Below, piece after piece: positions 44,431 to 54,300 of a stretch of 64,000 bases of DNA. This stretch comes from Cryobacterium melibiosiphilum (GTDB lineage Bacteria; Actinomycetota; Actinomycetes; Actinomycetales; Microbacteriaceae). The translations under genes were made by a program, and so were the position numbers. Numbering within the stretch: position 1 is the stretch's first letter; each line of letters starts with the position of its first letter. The notes under the pieces were generated by a model. It was not told the origin of the DNA. It searched no databases and saw only the letters and a list, made by a program, of their open reading frames with translations. Location: assembly GCF_003602235.1 (NCBI RefSeq), contig NZ_QZVS01000092.1, forward strand, positions 1 to 64,000, in the 5' to 3' direction.

Positions 44431-45984
44431 CTACTCGAGCTTCGACCCGAACACCTGGGCCTCCACCAGCGGCTTCACCGCAGCCTCGAACCCGGGGTCC
44501 ACGAAGTACTCCTTCAACCGGTCGTCCAGCAGCTCATTGGCGATCGCGCCCATGATCATCGACTGGTCGAGCGACAGGTAGCGATCGGCGAGGGTTCCGC
44601 TCTTCGTCGCCACCGCGTCATAGAAGCCTCCCGGCCCGTAGGCCTTGAGCTCGGTCTTGATGCCGGCAAGGTTGCTCATCACCGCGGGCTTGTCGTAGGG
44701 CAGCGCGAGGAACGAGGCGTGCGGGGTGACCACGCCGTCACCGAACGCCGGCGTCGGGTTGGTGGCCTCGCGGCATCCGTCGTAGCCGGCATCGACGTTG
44801 GTGCGTTCCCGATCGGAGGCGTAGCCGTCCGTCGACATGCCGATTCCCTCGACGCCGTATTCGGCGTACTCGCCGAACGGGTCGCTGGCCGGGGAGAAGC
44901 CCCAGAAGCCATAGCCGGCCTCGTCGATGCCGTGCTCGATCTGGGCGCGAACGGATGCGGGGTGGTTGACCGCCCAGGACTGCTGACCCCAGTCGCTCTC
45001 GGGCACGAGCAGGTCGGGCATCAGCGCCTCGAACATGCTGCCGCCCCAGGCCGGAACGAGCTTCATGCCACGGTATTCGTAGACCCCCTCGTAGACGCTG
45101 ACCCCGAGGTATTCGCGGGTTTCGCCGGTGGGCTTCTGTTCCTGCCAGGAGAAGTCGCAGCCCTGGTCGGGCATGGTGCGCAGGGTGCCGTAGTAGGCCT
45201 CCGGCGGGATCTGCCCGTTGGCGATGCCGAGGTAGGTCGCGATGCGGGCCTCGCTCACCGTCGTGTCGTAGTGGTGACAGGTGTAATACACGTCGGCTCC
45301 GTCGTCGCCGTAGTTGCCGGGAACGTTGCAGCCAGGAGGCGGGATCACCCAGAAGCCGCCGCGGTTGAGGCCGACCTCGGCGCGGGCGTCGAGGTTGTGG
45401 AACCAGCCGAAGTCCATGCTCGCGTAGAGCCGGTCGGCCTGCTTGTCGAGGCGGGGCTCGGCCTCGCCGACCATGCGGAAGGCCGCGGCGAGCCATCCAT
45501 TGTCGACGGTGCTCAGGAACGGGTCGACGGGGTCGCCGCTGCCGGGCCACTCGGTGAGCTTGTGGCCGTCGAGGGGCGAGTACCAGTTGTAGAACATGCC
45601 GCTCGGCTCGTGCCGCTCGATCTTCTCGAGGGTCTTCAGCGTGGTCTTCATGCGGGTGAAGGCTTCGCTCTTACTGATGATGCCGAGGTCGCGGGCCGAG
45701 ATGGTCGACCAGAGGTAGCCGCCGATGTTGGTCGGGCTGGTGTTCTCGCTCGCGACGGTGAGATCGCCGGAGAGCTTGTCGGCGGGCAGGCCGGTCTTCT
45801 TGTCGGTCATCGCGGCGAGGGACTTCCAGGTGTCGGCGGCGTAACCGGCCAGCACGGCGTCGTCTCCGGACACCGCGCCGGGGCCGGCAGCGGATGCGGG
45901 TTCGGCCACCGCGGCCGGAGCAATCAGGAGCGTGCCCGCTACGACGGCGGCACACACCACGGCGAACTTCGATGTTCGTTTCAC
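44431..45984 (-). CDS. Secreted glucoamylase-like (PF10091-type) glycoside hydrolase
   Basis: This 517-residue protein has a Sec signal peptide (about residues 1-28, AVAEPASA) and an (alpha/alpha)6-barrel sequence. SENTSPTNIGGYLWSTISARDLG, GMFYNWYSPLDGHKL, STVDNGWLAAAFRMV, GGSMFEALMPDLLVPE and GYGFWGFSPASDP match my recollection of the glycoamylase-like family PF10091, which includes beta-1,2-glucanases of GH144 and related enzymes. The substrate is probably an extracellular beta-glucan whose fragments enter by the linked importer, but this is an inference. Its promoter carries the shared operator. Confidence 0.85.
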   Translation of the reverse strand: MKRTSKFAVVCAAVVAGTLLIAPAAVAEPASAAGPGAVSGDDAVLAGYAADTWKSLAAMTDKKTGLPADKLSGDLTVASENTSPTNIGGYLWSTISARDLGIISKSEAFTRMKTTLKTLEKIERHEPSGMFYNWYSPLDGHKLTEWPGSGDPVDPFLSTVDNGWLAAAFRMVGEAEPRLDKQADRLYASMDFGWFHNLDARAEVGLNRGGFWVIPPPGCNVPGNYGDDGADVYYTCHHYDTTVSEARIATYLGIANGQIPPEAYYGTLRTMPDQGCDFSWQEQKPTGETREYLGVSVYEGVYEYRGMKLVPAWGGSMFEALMPDLLVPESDWGQQSWAVNHPASVRAQIEHGIDEAGYGFWGFSPASDPFGEYAEYGVEGIGMSTDGYASDRERTNVDAGYDGCREATNPTPAFGDGVVTPHASFLALPYDKPAVMSNLAGIKTELKAYGPGGFYDAVATKSGTLADRYLSLDQSMIMGAIANELLDDRLKEYFVDPGFEAAVKPLVEAQVFGSKLE

Positions 45985-46022
45985 AGGATTTCCTTCGTGT
46001 CGTCATTGACCTTGGTGCCCTG

Positions 46023-46051
46023 AGTGTAAGCGCATACATCATGAAACGCAA
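46023..46051 (-). promoter_or_regulatory. Promoter with LacI-type operator, PF10091-type gene
   Basis: On the minus strand TTGCGT (46046-46051), a 17-base spacer and TACACT (46023-46028) precede the hydrolase gene by 39 bases. The operator TGTAAGCGCATACA (46025-46038) differs by one base from the perfect palindrome at 43960-43973 and sits at the same place relative to the -10 box. It lies between the hydrolase gene and the lacI gene. Confidence 0.8.
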
Positions 46052-46075
46052 CGATGTCTCATCGACAGAACGACC

Positions 46076-47179
46076 CTAGAGGTGCCCCTCAGAGCTTTCG
46101 CGCAGCAGCACCTTCACCGGCAGGCGCAGCGAAATCGGCGCCTGGTCGGGGTTTTCCAGCCGGCTCAGAATCGCGCGCATGGCTGCCCGGCCGAGGTCCA
46201 CCATCGGCTGCCGCACGGTCGTCAGTCGCGGCGACGCCTGCCGGCCCGCCTCGATGCCGTCGAAACCGGTGACGATCACGTCGCCGGGAACGCTGACCCC
46301 GTGCGCGCCGAGCACGTCGAGCACGCCGAGGGCCATCTGGTCGTTCGCGCAGACCACGGCCCGGGGCATCCGTCGCCCGTCAAGCAGCGTCGAAGCCACC
46401 GCGCGCCCGCGCAGCCGGGAGAACTCACCGCGGTGCACCGGGACCTGCGCCGGGTCGAGGCCGCGGGAGTGCAGCGCGGCGACGAATCCCGCGTGCCGCT
46501 CGGCATCGTCGGGGGAATCGACCGGGCCGGCGACGTAGGCGAAATCGGTGACGGCGCATCCGTCGATGAGGTGCGTCGTGAGGGCCTGCATGCCCTCGGT
46601 GTTGCCCACGCTCACGTGGTCGAAGTCGTCGCCGCGGCGGGGCCCGGCGATCAGCACGACCGGGATGCGCCGGGAGACGTGCTCGAGCACCTCGGCGGAG
46701 ACGCTCTGCGCGAGAATCGCCATGCCGTCGACCCGACCCGCGATGTCGCCCACCATGTCGGTCGGGTTGGTCCCGCGACCGACGCCGACCATCAGCGCGA
46801 AACCCTGTCGCCACGCCTCGAACTCGCTGCCGCGCAGCACCTCGTCGAAGTAGAGGTTGGGTGGGCGCACGACGCCGGAATCCGGCATGTCCACGACGAG
46901 GTCCACGAGCGGCGCCCCCGGCGCGGGGAGAAATTCGGCGTCGCCGAGTTCTTCCATCGCGTCGAGGGACGGAAAGTACAGCCCGAGAACGCCGGTGCGC
47001 GACGCCGCGAGGCCGCGCGCCGCGGCGCTCGGCACGTAGCCGAGTTCACGCACCGAGGCGAGCACGCGCTCGCGAGTGGATGCGCGTACATCGCCCGGCC
47101 GTCGCAACACTCGGGAGACGGTGGCGATGGAGACACCCGAGTGGGCGGCGACGTCGTAGACGGTCGAGGCCTTGGCCAC
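46076..47179 (-). CDS. LacI family transcriptional repressor
   Basis: This repressor has the LacI helix-turn-helix at the extreme N-terminus (STVYDVAAHSGVSIATVSRVLRRP) and a sugar-binding-like core. The core includes GVGRGTNPTDMVGDIAGRVDGMAIL and the late FDGIEAGRQASPRLTTVRQP, which is typical of the family. GTG 47179 is preceded by AGGGGGA. ATG 47194 would add five residues but has no ribosome-binding site. It is upstream and in the same direction as the hydrolase and transporter genes, whose promoters share an operator. It is the obvious candidate repressor, induced by an oligosaccharide. Confidence 0.93.
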   Translation of the reverse strand: MAKASTVYDVAAHSGVSIATVSRVLRRPGDVRASTRERVLASVRELGYVPSAAARGLAASRTGVLGLYFPSLDAMEELGDAEFLPAPGAPLVDLVVDMPDSGVVRPPNLYFDEVLRGSEFEAWRQGFALMVGVGRGTNPTDMVGDIAGRVDGMAILAQSVSAEVLEHVSRRIPVVLIAGPRRGDDFDHVSVGNTEGMQALTTHLIDGCAVTDFAYVAGPVDSPDDAERHAGFVAALHSRGLDPAQVPVHRGEFSRLRGRAVASTLLDGRRMPRAVVCANDQMALGVLDVLGAHGVSVPGDVIVTGFDGIEAGRQASPRLTTVRQPMVDLGRAAMRAILSRLENPDQAPISLRLPVKVLLRESSEGHL

Positions 47180-47337
47180 ATGTCCCCCTGACATCAAGCG
47201 TGAGTCTATCCCCGCTTCGCACCTGAGCGTTGGCTGGGGACGGCACCCCCAAAGTTGGGGAGTCGGCGCCCACCCACCTGCGGCTGTGCCTGTCCGGAGC
47301 ACGGCCGCAGGATGAAGCCATCCTGATCGGAGGTTTC

Positions 47338-48327
47338 ATGGACACCGACGAACACCCGAATCGCCCACATACCGACCGCCTGACCGTTCACCTGTTCGGT
47401 GCGTTGCGGGTCGGCCTGCCCGGTGGCCGACTGCTCACGGCGCGACAGCTGGGCGGCCCGAAACAGCGCCATATCCTCGAAATCCTGCTGCTCCAGCTCG
47501 GCACGGCCGTCTCGAAGGATCGACTCATTGAACTTCTCTGGGCCGGAACCGCGCCTCCCGAGGCCCGGCCGACCCTCGAAAGCTACGTCAGCATTCTGCG
47601 CCGTCACCTGCAGCCGGGTCTCGGCCGTTCCGGCCCGTTGCGCACCACCAACGGCGGCTACGTGATGGATCCCGAGCTTATCGACCTCGATCTGGCCCGG
47701 TTCGAAGCCCTCGTGCAGCGCTCCGCTCAGCTGCAACACCCCGCGGCACTCCCGCTGCTGCGTCAGGCACTCGACCTCGCGGCGCACCCGCTGCTCGCCG
47801 ATGAGATCCTGACGGGCTGGACGACGGATGCCCGCGCACGCGTCGACGCGCGCGTCACCGACGTTCGCATCCTCGCCGCTGAGACGGCCCTGCTGGTGTC
47901 CGCGTCGGAAGATGCTGCCACGTGGGCACGCCAGGCGCTGGGCGGCGACCCCCTCAACGAGCGTGCCTGGCTGGCCCTCATCCTGGCCTGCGAGCAGGCC
48001 GGGCGGCCCGCCGAGGGGGTGCGGGCCTATGAGCTTTGTCGCGACGCACTCGGGCGTGAACTGGGCTGCTCCCCCGGACCCGGGTTGCGGGCCGCGCAGC
48101 TGCGCCTGCTGCGGGCGACCGCGGAGTGCGACGACGAATTCGCGCAGGTGATGGGAGCCCTCCTGTTGCTCAACGAGCGCACCATGGGTTCCTCGGACCT
48201 CTCGGCAGACAGCGACGACCTGTCGATCGCGCGCATGTCCCGTGGCGAAGCCGGTGCGGTCGTGAGCGCGTTCCTGCGCCGCACTCTGAACGCCTCACCG
48301 CAGCAACCGTCGACCCTGAGCGCCTAA
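47338..48327 (+). CDS. AfsR/SARP-type regulator with BTAD domain
   Basis: This 329-residue protein has an OmpR-like winged helix at the N-terminus (HLFGALRVGLPGGRLLTARQLGGPKQRHILEILLLQLGTAVSKDRLIELLWAG) followed by the bacterial transcriptional activation domain (DLDLARFEALVQRSAQL to REHGCSPGPGLRAAQLRLL-like sequence). It lacks the NB-ARC and TPR parts of large AfsR proteins, so it is a small SARP. ATG 47338 is preceded by GGAGG. It reads towards a NarL-type two-component system, with which it may form a regulatory unit. Its target is unknown. Confidence 0.9.
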   Translation: MDTDEHPNRPHTDRLTVHLFGALRVGLPGGRLLTARQLGGPKQRHILEILLLQLGTAVSKDRLIELLWAGTAPPEARPTLESYVSILRRHLQPGLGRSGPLRTTNGGYVMDPELIDLDLARFEALVQRSAQLQHPAALPLLRQALDLAAHPLLADEILTGWTTDARARVDARVTDVRILAAETALLVSASEDAATWARQALGGDPLNERAWLALILACEQAGRPAEGVRAYELCRDALGRELGCSPGPGLRAAQLRLLRATAECDDEFAQVMGALLLLNERTMGSSDLSADSDDLSIARMSRGEAGAVVSAFLRRTLNASPQQPSTLSA

Positions 48328-48454
48328 ACCGGCATCATTTTTACCACACCCCGCCACGAAGGGGAATCCCTCGACACCCCCGCCCGGTATCCAGATAATG
48401 AAGGCGCTGTTGAAACTGGCACCGTGCGGGACGACCAGAAAGGCGCCATCCACG

Positions 48455-49126
48455 ATGATGACCCTCGTCCCCGATGCCCTCGCTCGCACCCGCATCCTGC
48501 TCGTTGATGATCACACGACGTTCACCGAACTCCTCGCGGGGTCCCTCGATCGCCAGCCGGATCTCTGCAGCGTGGGATCGGCCAACTCGGTGCGCAGCGG
48601 CATCGACGAGTGTCGCCGGCTGCGTCCCGACGTCGTCGTGATGGACTACCACCTGCCCGACGGCAGCGGCCTCACCGCCGCTGCCGCCATCCTCTCCGAC
48701 GCGCCCGGCACACGGATCATCGTGCTGACCGGAGACCCCTCGGCCGCTGCGCTCGAACAGGCCGCGATGATCGGCGTGTGTGCTTTTCTGCCCAAAGACG
48801 GATCCCTCGCCCTCTTACTCGACACCGTGCGACACGCTCGAGCCGGGGGAATCGTCGTCCATCCCTCACTCGTTGCGCAGCTCGGAAACCTTCACCGCCC
48901 CCTCCGCGACGCCGCGCCACTGTCTGAACTCACCCGCCGCGAGCACGAGGTACTGCGCCTCATGGCGACCGGCCAGGACGTGCGCTCGAACGCCATCGCC
49001 CTGGGCATCTCCGAGAACACCTGCCGTGGTTACGTCAAGGCCATCCACACGAAGCTCGGGGCGCACTCGCAACTCGAAGCCGTCGTCATCGCCACCCGAC
49101 TCGGCTTGATCGGTGGGCGTGGGTAG
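48455..49126 (+). CDS. NarL/LuxR-type response regulator
   Basis: This response regulator of about 223 residues has a receiver domain (RILLVDDHTTFTELLAG), phosphoacceptor Asp64 in VVVMDYHLPDGSG, and the Lys in FLPKDGS. The C-terminal LuxR helix-turn-helix is ELTRREHEVLRLMATGQDVRSNAIALGISENTCRGYVKAIHTKLGAHSQLEAV. I used ATG 48455. ATG 48458 is equally possible, and an open frame continues to 48398. It overlaps the histidine kinase gene by 14 bases. Confidence 0.94.
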   Translation: MMTLVPDALARTRILLVDDHTTFTELLAGSLDRQPDLCSVGSANSVRSGIDECRRLRPDVVVMDYHLPDGSGLTAAAAILSDAPGTRIIVLTGDPSAAALEQAAMIGVCAFLPKDGSLALLLDTVRHARAGGIVVHPSLVAQLGNLHRPLRDAAPLSELTRREHEVLRLMATGQDVRSNAIALGISENTCRGYVKAIHTKLGAHSQLEAVVIATRLGLIGGRG

Positions 49127-50498
49127 CCCCGCCGCGGCGGCGGGGACTCGTGCGGTGCGACGACCGGATGTCCACGCGGACACCGCCGCCGATGACCGCT
49201 CCGAGGTGCGTCGCGCCGTCACGCGGTTTCTCGGACTGGGCCTGCTGGCACTCGTGGTCGTCGCGGTGCCGGCGGCCCTCTGGATTCGGGCCGAAGCCGA
49301 ACAGCACGCCCTCGCCAACGCGATCGTGATGACCGACCGGCTCGCCGAGTACTCGATCGGCCCGCTCGTGACGCAGGATGTGCTCGACGGCGACCGGCGG
49401 GCCATGGCTGAACTCGACGCCTGGGTGCGGCCCTGGCTTGCCGAGGACGCAATCGTCCGCATCAAGATCTGGAACACCGACGGGCGCATCGTCTACTCCG
49501 ACGTTCCCCAGCTCGTCGGGCGCCGGTTTGACACCCCGCAGTGGTGGTCCCGAGTGGTCGCCGGCGGCGCGGGCGAAGCCAGCCTCGGCCACCATCTCGC
49601 ACCCGACAACGCGTATGAGAGCGATTCGGGCGAACTGGTCGAGGTGTACGTGCGGGCGCACGCCGAGACCGGCCAACTTCTCATTGTCGAGGCCTACTTC
49701 GACGATGCGGCCGTGCGGGCCGAGCAGACCGCCGTGCTGCTGGGCATGGCTCCGGTCTTTCTGCTGTCGCTGGCTCTGCTTCAGCTCGTACAGCTGCTCC
49801 CGGCGATCCGGCTCGCCCGACGAATTCAAGTACACCAGGCCAACCGTCGCCGCCTGCTGCAGTTCGCCGTCGAGGCCTCCGACCTCGAACGCCGACGCAT
49901 CGCGCGGGACCTGCACGACGAGGTCATCCAGGACCTCGCCGGGCTGTCCTATGCGTTGGAAGCGGAGGCGACGCACGGCAGTCACGTGCCCGGCACGCTC
50001 CTGGAACGCGCCCGAGCGATTCTGCGTGCCAATATTCAGACCCTGCGCGGCATCACCCGGGACCTGTACCCCGCCGACCTGGACACGCTGGGCTTGGACA
50101 CCGCCCTCGCTCGGCTGGCCGATCCGCTGCTCGAACGCGGCATCGAGGTGACCGTGAGCGTGCCCGACGCCGGTCCCGACCGCTCCCTCGATCGGGAACG
50201 GTCCGCGCTCATCTACCGCGTCGCGCGGGAAGCCCTGAGCAACGTCCTGAAACATTCGGGTGCGGACTCCGTCGAGCTGAGCCTGACCCGGAATGATTTT
50301 CGCGTGCTGCTGATCATTCGCGACGACGGATGCGGCTTCGACCCGTCGGCCGCACCGACCACGGGCCATCTGGGGTTGCGCATCCTGCGCGACACGGTCG
50401 ACGTGGCCGGCGGGTCGCTGACGGTGCAATCCACGATCGGCGGCGGCACGTCCGTGATCGTGTCACTGGATCGTCCGTTCATGGTTCGCGGTCGCTGA
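49113..50498 (+). CDS. Membrane sensor histidine kinase (HisKA_3, NarX-like)
   Basis: This 461-residue sensor has an N-terminal helix (about 38-58), an extracytoplasmic domain of about 150 residues (VRIKIWNTDGRIVYSD with a PAS/Cache look), and a second helix near 205-225. The HisKA_3 domain with phospho-acceptor His268 is in ARDLHDEVIQDLAGLSYAL. An HATPase domain follows (IYRVAREALSNVLKHSGA, DDGCGFDP, GHLGLRILRD). It starts with GTG inside the regulator gene, so the two are translationally coupled. The signal sensed is unknown. Confidence 0.93.
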   Translation: MGVGSPAAAAGTRAVRRPDVHADTAADDRSEVRRAVTRFLGLGLLALVVVAVPAALWIRAEAEQHALANAIVMTDRLAEYSIGPLVTQDVLDGDRRAMAELDAWVRPWLAEDAIVRIKIWNTDGRIVYSDVPQLVGRRFDTPQWWSRVVAGGAGEASLGHHLAPDNAYESDSGELVEVYVRAHAETGQLLIVEAYFDDAAVRAEQTAVLLGMAPVFLLSLALLQLVQLLPAIRLARRIQVHQANRRRLLQFAVEASDLERRRIARDLHDEVIQDLAGLSYALEAEATHGSHVPGTLLERARAILRANIQTLRGITRDLYPADLDTLGLDTALARLADPLLERGIEVTVSVPDAGPDRSLDRERSALIYRVAREALSNVLKHSGADSVELSLTRNDFRVLLIIRDDGCGFDPSAAPTTGHLGLRILRDTVDVAGGSLTVQSTIGGGTSVIVSLDRPFMVRGR

Positions 50499-50585
50499 CC
50501 CGGCCGGCCGATCAGCGCCGCGGCCTCGTCCGGCAGGGCGAACACCATCAGAAGCCCGACCGCTCCGGCCCTGCGCGCGGGCACG

Positions 50586-51281
50586 TCAGGTGCCCAGCGG
50601 AAAGCCGGGCAGGTACGTGGGCGGGTACGCGCCGTCCGGCAGCGCGTCGAGATACGCCGGATCCGAGCTGACGGGGTCGTTCACACGCCAGTCGCCGACC
50701 GCGAACTGCACCATCATGTCGTGGTCTTCGTGCACCAGGTTGTGGCAGTGGATCATGTGCCGCCCGCCCGCCGAAGCCCCGGTGTCGAACTGCATGAGCG
50801 CGGTGATCGACTCGTTCTCGCCGGCGGGCCGGAATCGGCCACGACCTGTGCAGGTGGGTGACGGTGTTGTTGCCGCCGGCGTGCAGCAGCCCGGTGGTCG
50901 GCAGTGCGTTGCGGATGCGAATCTCCGTGCGAGTTCCCTGCCGTGAGCGGATGGTCGGGCCTGGGAAGATCCCGTTACAGTCGGCGATCGTCGTCGACAG
51001 TCCGGGCACGATCTGGGCCTGCCCGAACTTCTGGGTGAGCGCGTAGCGGGCACAGGGACGGGCCGGGTCACCGTCATCCAGCCCGGTTGCGAAGGGGGCG
51101 AGGTCGGGCGGGCGCCGAAACGCGGCGCGGAACGGGACGGGCATATTGGCCGGGGCGAGCAGGCTTCGGGTGGCCAGCGGCACGTCCGCTGTGACGGGAG
51201 CGTCTTCGGCACCGTCTTTCATGCCGAGAATTCCGAGGGCGCCGAACGCGCCGAGCTGGAGGACTCCCTGCGTGTGGTCAT
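50586..51281 (-). pseudogene. Decayed multicopper oxidase (internal deletion and frameshifts)
   Basis: From ATG 51281 (behind GGAGGAATC) a twin-arginine start MTTRRE is followed by a one-base frameshift, after which the second frame reads LQLGAFGALGILGMKDGAEDAP, a Tat-like signal. The N-terminal cupredoxin part continues to GNNTVTHLH. There the sequence jumps to another frame and directly to the C-terminal copper domain (FRPAGENESITALMQFDTGAS, then HMIHCHNLVHEDHDMMVQF). Roughly 300 or more residues of a normal multicopper oxidase are missing. Two of the four copper motifs remain. It is clearly non-functional. Confidence 0.85.
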
Positions 51282-51333
51282 GATTCCTCCGAGATGATCT
51301 GGTGTGCGAGCGGCGCAGCGGTGGTGCGGAGGA

Positions 51334-51370
51334 GGCCGGCCGGCGACTCGGGCAGAGTCGCCGGCCGGCC
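51334..51370 (-). terminator. Strong hairpin after the giant peroxidase gene
   Basis: The arms GGCCGGCCGGCGACTC (51334-51349) and GAGTCGCCGGCCGGCC (51355-51370) are perfectly complementary over 16 bases with a 5-base loop. It lies 13 bases beyond the stop of the peroxidase gene and upstream of the decayed oxidase. No T-run follows, which is common for actinobacterial terminators. Confidence 0.7.
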
Positions 51371-51382
51371 CATACTGCCGGG

Positions 51383-54300
51383 TTAGAGCACGGCGCCCGT
51401 GGTGAACACCCAGGTGCGGGTCGCCACCGGGTTGCCGGCCAGGTCGCGCACCCCCGTGTCGCTGCCGGTGATGGTGACCCGGTACTGCGTGTTGGCGACG
51501 AGGCTGGCGCTCGGGTTGATCGTCAACACTCGGGTGGCGGCGTTGACGGTGCGTGCCGCGGCAACCACCGTTCCGTCCGACACCCGGGTGATCTGGACAT
51601 TCGCGGCGTTGGTCCCCGTGATCGCCTCGCTGAACGTGGCGGTCACGTTGGCGTTACGGGCGACGCCGGTGGCGCCGTTCGCGGGCGAGATCGCGGTAAT
51701 GACGGGGGCCGGGCCCGTGGTGAAGGTGTAGTTCACCGTCGTCAGCAGGTTGCCCGCCGTGTCTCGGATGCCCGTGAGGGTCACCCGGTAGGTGCGGTCG
51801 TTCAACAGCGCGGCGGTCGGGTTGAACGTGGCGACGTTGGTGGCGGCGTTGTACGTCACGGCACCGTTGATGCTCGTGGTGCCGAGCCGCAGCACGAACG
51901 TCGCACCGGACAACCCGGTGACCGGTTCGCTGAACGTGGCGGTGAGGTTGGCGTTCACGCCGACCGCCGTCGCATCCGCTGCCGGAGTGGTCGCCAGCAC
52001 GGTCGGGGCGATGAACTCCGTTTGCGGAGTCACCGCCGCCGCCCGAGCCGACGGCGCCCCAGTGCCGACCGCGTTGATCGCGGCGACGTCGAAACGGTAC
52101 GCGGTGCCGTTGGTGAGCCCGGACACCACCACCGTGGTGACGTTGCCGGTCACAAGCGGGGTGCCCTGCTGCACGTTGCCGATGAAGGTGCGCACCGAGT
52201 AACCGGTGATGGGCGACCCGCCGTCCGACGCCGGGGCGGTCCAGTTCACCGTGGCCGAGGCGATGCCGGCAACGGAGACCCCGATGGTGGGCGCTCCCGC
52301 CGGGCCGACCGGTGTGGCGACGGCGGACCGTGCCGAAGCCGGGCCGGTGCCGACGGAGTTGATCGCCGCGACATCGAAGGTGTACCCGGTACCGTTCAGC
52401 AGCCCGACGATGCCGATGCTCGTCACGTTACCGACCGTCGAGGTGCGCACCGGAACCGTTTCGGAACCAACATAGGTGCGAACCACGTATCCGGTGACGG
52501 GCGGCGAGTTCGGAATCGCGACCGGCGGCAGCCAGTTCACGGCGACCTGGGCGTTCCCGGCGACGGGGACTCCGATGATGGCCGGACCCGGAACAACCGG
52601 AGCGATCGGCGTGACCGCGTTGGACAGAGCCGAGTAGGCGCTCGTTCCGTTTGCGTTGGTCGCCGAGACCTGGAACCGGTAGGCGGAACCGTTGGCCAGG
52701 CCGGGAACGACCAGGCTCGTGGTTCCGGCCGCGGCCGGCCGAAGAGCGCCGACCTGGGTTCCGGCGGCGTTGATGACAACCACCGAGTAGCCGGTGGCGA
52801 TGCCGGTGACCGGGGCGGTCCAGGTCACCGTCGCCTGGGCGTCACCGGCAACGGCAGTGCCGATGACGGGAGCGCTCGGGGCGACCGTGTCGGAGAACAC
52901 CAGCCGTTCGATGTTGCGGAGGGTGTCGGTGCCGTCGATGCCGGCGCCGTTGTGCACCACGGTCGTGACCGAACCGGCGGAACCGAGAACGCCGGTGCCT
53001 CCGGTCGTCGTGACCGTGTAGTTGGCCCGCACGTCACTGAACGCGGCCGCATCGCTGTTGCCGGCGGTCTGGGCTGCGGTGGGGGTGATGATCTCCCTCA
53101 CCATCACGAGGTTGCCGGGGTCGATGACTCCAGCGGCCACGTCCTGCGCCAGGGTGCGCGTGTTGCCGGCCTGGTAAGGGCGCTCCATGAGGTCCGTGCT
53201 GCCGATTTCGGTGCCGGCACCGTTACGAACGCTGATGCGTACCGTGAGGTAGCGGTCACCGTCGATGACGTCGTTGGCGCCGCGACCCTCGAGGGTGTCG
53301 CTCCCCAGGCCGCCGAGGAGGATGTTGCCGTCTCCCCAGACCGGGCCTTCGAGCGGGCACACCCGCATCGGCGACAGCGCCTCGACCGGCGCGAGCGGGG
53401 TGCTCGGTGCCGGCAGGAGCGCGTTGAGGCCCGCGATACGGTCGATTCCGGCCTGGTCGAGCACGTCGCATCCGCTGAAGCCCGCACCGCCGACCGTGCT
53501 CGGCACCGCGTCGTCACCGCGGATGACGTCGTTGAAAGCGGAGCCCGAGTTGGCCTCCACCTCCTGCCAGCGGTCACGGTTCGTGACCACGGGCAGCAGC
53601 ACGCCGGCAAGGTTGTTGTTGATCTTCATGTCGTCGTCGGCTGCGACGGTGTCGTACTGGTGCGATACCCAGTCGAACCCGGCGGCAAGCGCGTACCGGT
53701 CGATGGTGGCGTTTGACGTCACGATGTCGTCTCCGCCCTCGCCGTCGTAGTCGTTGGCCCCGGACTGGCCGACGAAGACGTCGTTGCCGGGCTTGGTCTG
53801 GGCCGGGTCGTCGAAGAACGGCGCCCCGTGATCACCGATGAGCAGGTCGACGCCCGATCCTCCCTGGATCCAGTCGTCACCACCGTCACCGAACACGACG
53901 TCGGCGCCGTCACCGGCGTGGGCGAAGTCGTCGCCCTCACCCGCGAAGGTTTCGTTGTCGTTGGCACCGCCCAGGGAGAAGTCCTTGCCTGAACCGGGCA
54001 TCAGGATGTCGAGGCCGATTCCGGCGTTGATGTAGTCGTTGCCGGGGCCTCCCTTGGGCACGTCGTTGCCGGCCGAGTCGGTGATTCGGTCGTTTCCGTC
54101 GCCACCGAGCACGACGTCGTCACCGCCCTGGCCGTCGATCACGTCGTCGCCCTCGTTGCCGAGCACGGTGTCGTTGTCGTTGCCGGCCGCAATGCGGTCG
54201 ACGCCGGCTGTGCCGTTGTACACCGCCTGGCCGTTGATGCCGGTCGGGTCGACGGAGTTGACGGCGCGGTATTGGATGGTGCCGTCGGGCTTGCGCAGCA

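Noticed and set aside
47080-47093. A third TGTATGCGCATACA-like site (TGGATGCGCGTACA)
   Set aside because: It has mismatches in both half-sites, lies inside the lacI coding region and has no promoter around it.
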